From Flavobacterium segetis (GTDB taxonomy: Bacteria > Bacteroidota > Bacteroidia > Flavobacteriales > Flavobacteriaceae): a stretch of 64,000 nt of DNA. The notes under the pieces were generated by a model. The model had not been told where the DNA came from, did no database searches, and saw only the letters and a program-made list of their open reading frames with translations. Where the stretch lies: positions 310,001-374,000 of the forward strand of contig NZ_FQWE01000001.1 in NCBI RefSeq assembly GCF_900129575.1. Direction: 5' to 3'. Below are positions 61,323-64,000 of this stretch, piece after piece; the stretch's first letter is position 1, and every line of letters begins with the position of its first letter. The position numbers were made by a program, and so were the translations under genes.

Positions 61323-64000
61323 ATCAAGGAATTTATGAGGAGCTCGTAACGAAATTAATAAGTTTTAAACTTGATGAATTAGACAAAGATGCTTTTCAAG
61401 TAAAAACCACGTCTGTCGATAAAACAGAAGCTGCTCAATTTTTGTCTCAGCATATTTCTGGAATTTTAAAGCATGCATTAACTTTAGTAAAAGGAGAAAA
61501 TCTTTTAGAAAATCAAATTGCAATTGCCAACAAAATTATCTTATTTTTAAAAGATGAATTAAAGAAGGAAGAGTTTGCAGATGATCTAATTGAAACAGAG
61601 GGAAAAATACTAAAAGCCGTTTTTACTAAGGTTGATGCTCATTTTTCTAATTTAGATTTACATCTAAAAGAAATAACCCCTTATACTAGATTAATTCATA
61701 GTGAACTTTTTACTGGTGGAAATTCTGGAACAACCCTTGAAAGTGAATTAAGAAAAGAAATTCTCTCTTCAGATAGAGTAGATTTATTAGTTTCCTTTAT
61801 CAAGTGGCAAGGAATCCGAATTTTAGAAAAAGAATTAAGAGAATTTACAAATCGAGGTGGAAAATTAAGAGTAATAACGACAACTTATGTTGGAGCAACA
61901 GATTCAAAAGCAGTAGAGTTTCTCGCATCTTTAAAAAATACGGAAGTAAAAGTTTCTTACAATACAAGAAATGAAAGACTGCATGCCAAAGCGTATTTAT
62001 TTGAGAGAAATACCGGATTTCATACAGGTTACATTGGTTCTTCTAATTTCTCACGTTCTGCTTTAACAGATGGTTTGGAGTGGAATCTAAAAATCACAAC
62101 CAAGGAAGTCGGACATATAATTGATAAGTTCAGAAAAACATTCGAAGCCTATTGGCAAGATTCAGATTTTGAATTATTTAATACTGAGAATCATTCTCAA
62201 AAATTAGTTACTGCTCTCAAAGAAGGTAAATTTTCTAAAGAATACTCTGCACCAATAACTTTTTTTGATATAAAACCATATCCTTATCAAAAGGAGATTT
62301 TAGAAAAGCTCGAGGTTGAAAGAACAATTCACAACAGATACAGAAATTTATTAGTTGCGGCAACAGGAACTGGTAAAACCGTTATTTCAGCATTTGACTA
62401 TAAGAGTTTTAAAGATAATAACAAATCCTCTAGAATTCTTTTTGTAGCGCATCGAAAAGAAATCTTGCAACAAGCAAAAGCTACTTTTCAAGGTGTTTTA
62501 AAAGATAACAATTTTGGAGAATTGATGGTTGACGGATTGACACCCACAAACAATGAATATGTTTTTGCTTCGGTTCTAAGTTTAAATAATCGATTAAAGG
62601 AATTAAGTCTAACTCCCGAATATTATGATTTTATAATCATTGACGAAGTTCACCATATATCTGCTTCATCATATAGGCCAATTCTAAACTATTTCAAACC
62701 AAAGGTTCTATTAGGTTTAACAGCAACACCGGAAAGAATGGACGGAGAAAACATTCTTGAAGATTTTTGCAATCGAATTGCTGCAGAAATAAGACTTCCG
62801 GAAGCCTTAAATAAAAAGCTACTTTCTCCTTTTCAATATTTTGGTATAACCGATAGTATCGATCTAAGCAATGTAAAATGGGAAAAAGGAAGATATGTTG
62901 CGAGTGAGTTGACAAATATTTATACCAAGAACGATGTTCGTGTAGGCGAAATAATTAATCAACTTCAAAAACACACGAATGATATCCACGATGTTAGAGC
63001 GATCGGTTTTTGCGTAACTATTGAGCATGCTACTTTCATGGCAGAAAAATTCAATCTTGCTGGAATTAAAGCTGCTTTTCTAACAAGTAAAAACTCGAGT
63101 GAACGAGAGTTGATTCGTAACCAATTTAGGAAAAAGGAGTTTAATTATTTATTCGTTGTTGATATTTTTAATGAAGGAGTTGATATTCCAGAAATTGATA
63201 CCGTTTTATTTCTTCGTCCTACAGAAAGTTTAACGGTTTTCCTTCAGCAATTAGGACGCGGTTTACGTTTGTCTGAGGGGAAAGATTGTCTAACTGTTCT
63301 AGATTTTGTTGGAAACTCAAGACCTGAATATGATTTTGAAAGTAAGTTCAGAGCTTTAATTGGAAAAACAACCACTTCAGTTCAAAAAGAGATTGAAGCT
63401 GACTTTCCTCATTTACCTTTAGGATGTTCTATTGTTTTGGAGAAAAGAACAAAAGAGACAATTTTAGAGAATATCAGAAAAGCTACTTCCTTCAATGTAA
63501 ATCAGCTGATTACAAAAATTAGAAATTTTCAGTTTCAAACAACGTTACCATTAACGCTTCAAAACTTCATAGATTTAAACCATATTCCATTAGAAGCAAT
63601 TTATAAAAAAGATAATTGGTCAAGACTTTGCCAAAAAGCGGGAATTATTGAAGATTTTGGTAAGCTCAATGAAAAACAAATTTATTCTGCTATCAATAAA
63701 AAATGGCTTTCAACAAACTCAACGAGTTACTTCAATTTCATCTTAAAGATAGCAAAGAAAGATTTTAAAGTAAATCTGGAGAATTATTCAGAAAATGAAT
63801 TAAAAATGTTGCTTATGCTTCACTATGACGTTTGGCAAAGTGCTGCTGGCTTTAACTCTTTGGAAGAAAGTATCAATCAAATAGGTGAAAATAAAGTTTT
63901 AGTTAACGAAATAATTGAAGTTTTAGAAATACTATCTGACAGAGTTGATTTTAAGGAAATTGACATCAAGCTTCCTTATGATCAGCCATTAAAAGTACAT
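61319..64000 (+). CDS. PLD-nuclease / superfamily 2 helicase, C-terminus beyond window
   Basis: 894 residues visible, open at the right edge. The N-terminal helical region (1-125) is followed by a phospholipase-D-type nuclease (about 130-285) with RLHAKAYLFE near 221 and GYIGSSNFSRSAL. The SF2 helicase has Walker A LVAATGTGKTVIS near 347, IIIDEVHHISASS near 441, LLGLTATPERMDG, FNEGVDIPEIDTV and motif VI LQQLGRGLRLS near 642. The following segment (LPLGCSIVLEKR onward) matches proteins that end in DUF3427, which should lie past the window. Coupled to the NUDIX gene; the architecture suggests DNA defence or repair. Confidence 0.9.
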   Translation, partial: MNQGIYEELVTKLISFKLDELDKDAFQVKTTSVDKTEAAQFLSQHISGILKHALTLVKGENLLENQIAIANKIILFLKDELKKEEFADDLIETEGKILKAVFTKVDAHFSNLDLHLKEITPYTRLIHSELFTGGNSGTTLESELRKEILSSDRVDLLVSFIKWQGIRILEKELREFTNRGGKLRVITTTYVGATDSKAVEFLASLKNTEVKVSYNTRNERLHAKAYLFERNTGFHTGYIGSSNFSRSALTDGLEWNLKITTKEVGHIIDKFRKTFEAYWQDSDFELFNTENHSQKLVTALKEGKFSKEYSAPITFFDIKPYPYQKEILEKLEVERTIHNRYRNLLVAATGTGKTVISAFDYKSFKDNNKSSRILFVAHRKEILQQAKATFQGVLKDNNFGELMVDGLTPTNNEYVFASVLSLNNRLKELSLTPEYYDFIIIDEVHHISASSYRPILNYFKPKVLLGLTATPERMDGENILEDFCNRIAAEIRLPEALNKKLLSPFQYFGITDSIDLSNVKWEKGRYVASELTNIYTKNDVRVGEIINQLQKHTNDIHDVRAIGFCVTIEHATFMAEKFNLAGIKAAFLTSKNSSERELIRNQFRKKEFNYLFVVDIFNEGVDIPEIDTVLFLRPTESLTVFLQQLGRGLRLSEGKDCLTVLDFVGNSRPEYDFESKFRALIGKTTTSVQKEIEADFPHLPLGCSIVLEKRTKETILENIRKATSFNVNQLITKIRNFQFQTTLPLTLQNFIDLNHIPLEAIYKKDNWSRLCQKAGIIEDFGKLNEKQIYSAINKKWLSTNSTSYFNFILKIAKKDFKVNLENYSENELKMLLMLHYDVWQSAAGFNSLEESINQIGENKVLVNEIIEVLEILSDRVDFKEIDIKLPYDQPLKVH

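Overview
The window is AT-rich chromosomal DNA from a member of the Bacteroidota, most likely Flavobacterium or a close relative. The evidence is the recurring TAnnTTTG minus-7 promoter element, a type IX secretion sorting domain on a large secreted nuclease, DUF4252 and DUF5074 lipoproteins, an LptG/Tgt gene pair, and the CrtI-CrtB-CrtZ gene order. No phage, insertion sequence or CRISPR array was found. Two genes run off the edges: dnaB at the left and a PLD-helicase at the right.

Region by region. 1-24 kb is mostly housekeeping: dnaB, accA, a DMT exporter, lptG, tgt, DoxX, an esterase lipoprotein, two rhodaneses behind a palindrome-bearing promoter, an Old Yellow Enzyme, a Crp/Fnr regulator, split transketolase, an FKBP lipoprotein, an S4 protein, a phosphoribosyltransferase, shikimate kinase, a tRNA-Lys/Lys/Leu operon, an exported class II cyclic-nucleotide phosphodiesterase, an ECF sigma/anti-sigma/DUF4252 operon and an S41 protease. 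21.7-33.3 kb is a corrinoid island: a cobalamin riboswitch upstream of a BtuB-like TonB receptor and a DUF5074 lipoprotein, a salvage operon (cytosolic BtuF-like protein, Cys-rich protein, CobU, BluB-CobT fusion, CobS, CobC), and a divergent BtuFCD-type ABC importer. 33-41 kb holds RNA modification enzymes, the secreted endonuclease, RmuC, a thioesterase and YceI.

41.6-57.0 kb is the most striking part, a photoprotection island. Plus-strand genes run TetR-like regulator, UbiB/ABC1 kinase, DUF2256 microprotein, CRY-DASH, a divergent photolyase homologue, TIGR03643, an SDR, FolE and an SDR-DUF2867 protein. They converge on a minus-strand set: a MerR regulator with a CarH-type cobalamin-binding domain, CrtI, CrtB, CrtZ, an SRPBCC protein and a class I photolyase. 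The regulator keeps the W-x9-EH and E-x-H-x2-G signatures of adenosylcobalamin photoreceptors. This suggests that the corrinoid island supplies the chromophore and the light island is its regulon; that link is inference.

57.3-64 kb carries a Tat-like dienelactone hydrolase, two tandem DUF808 membrane proteins, an interspersed repeat, and a translationally coupled NUDIX / PLD-nuclease-helicase pair that may be a defence module. Several interspersed, palindromic or REP-like repeats lie in intergenic spaces.
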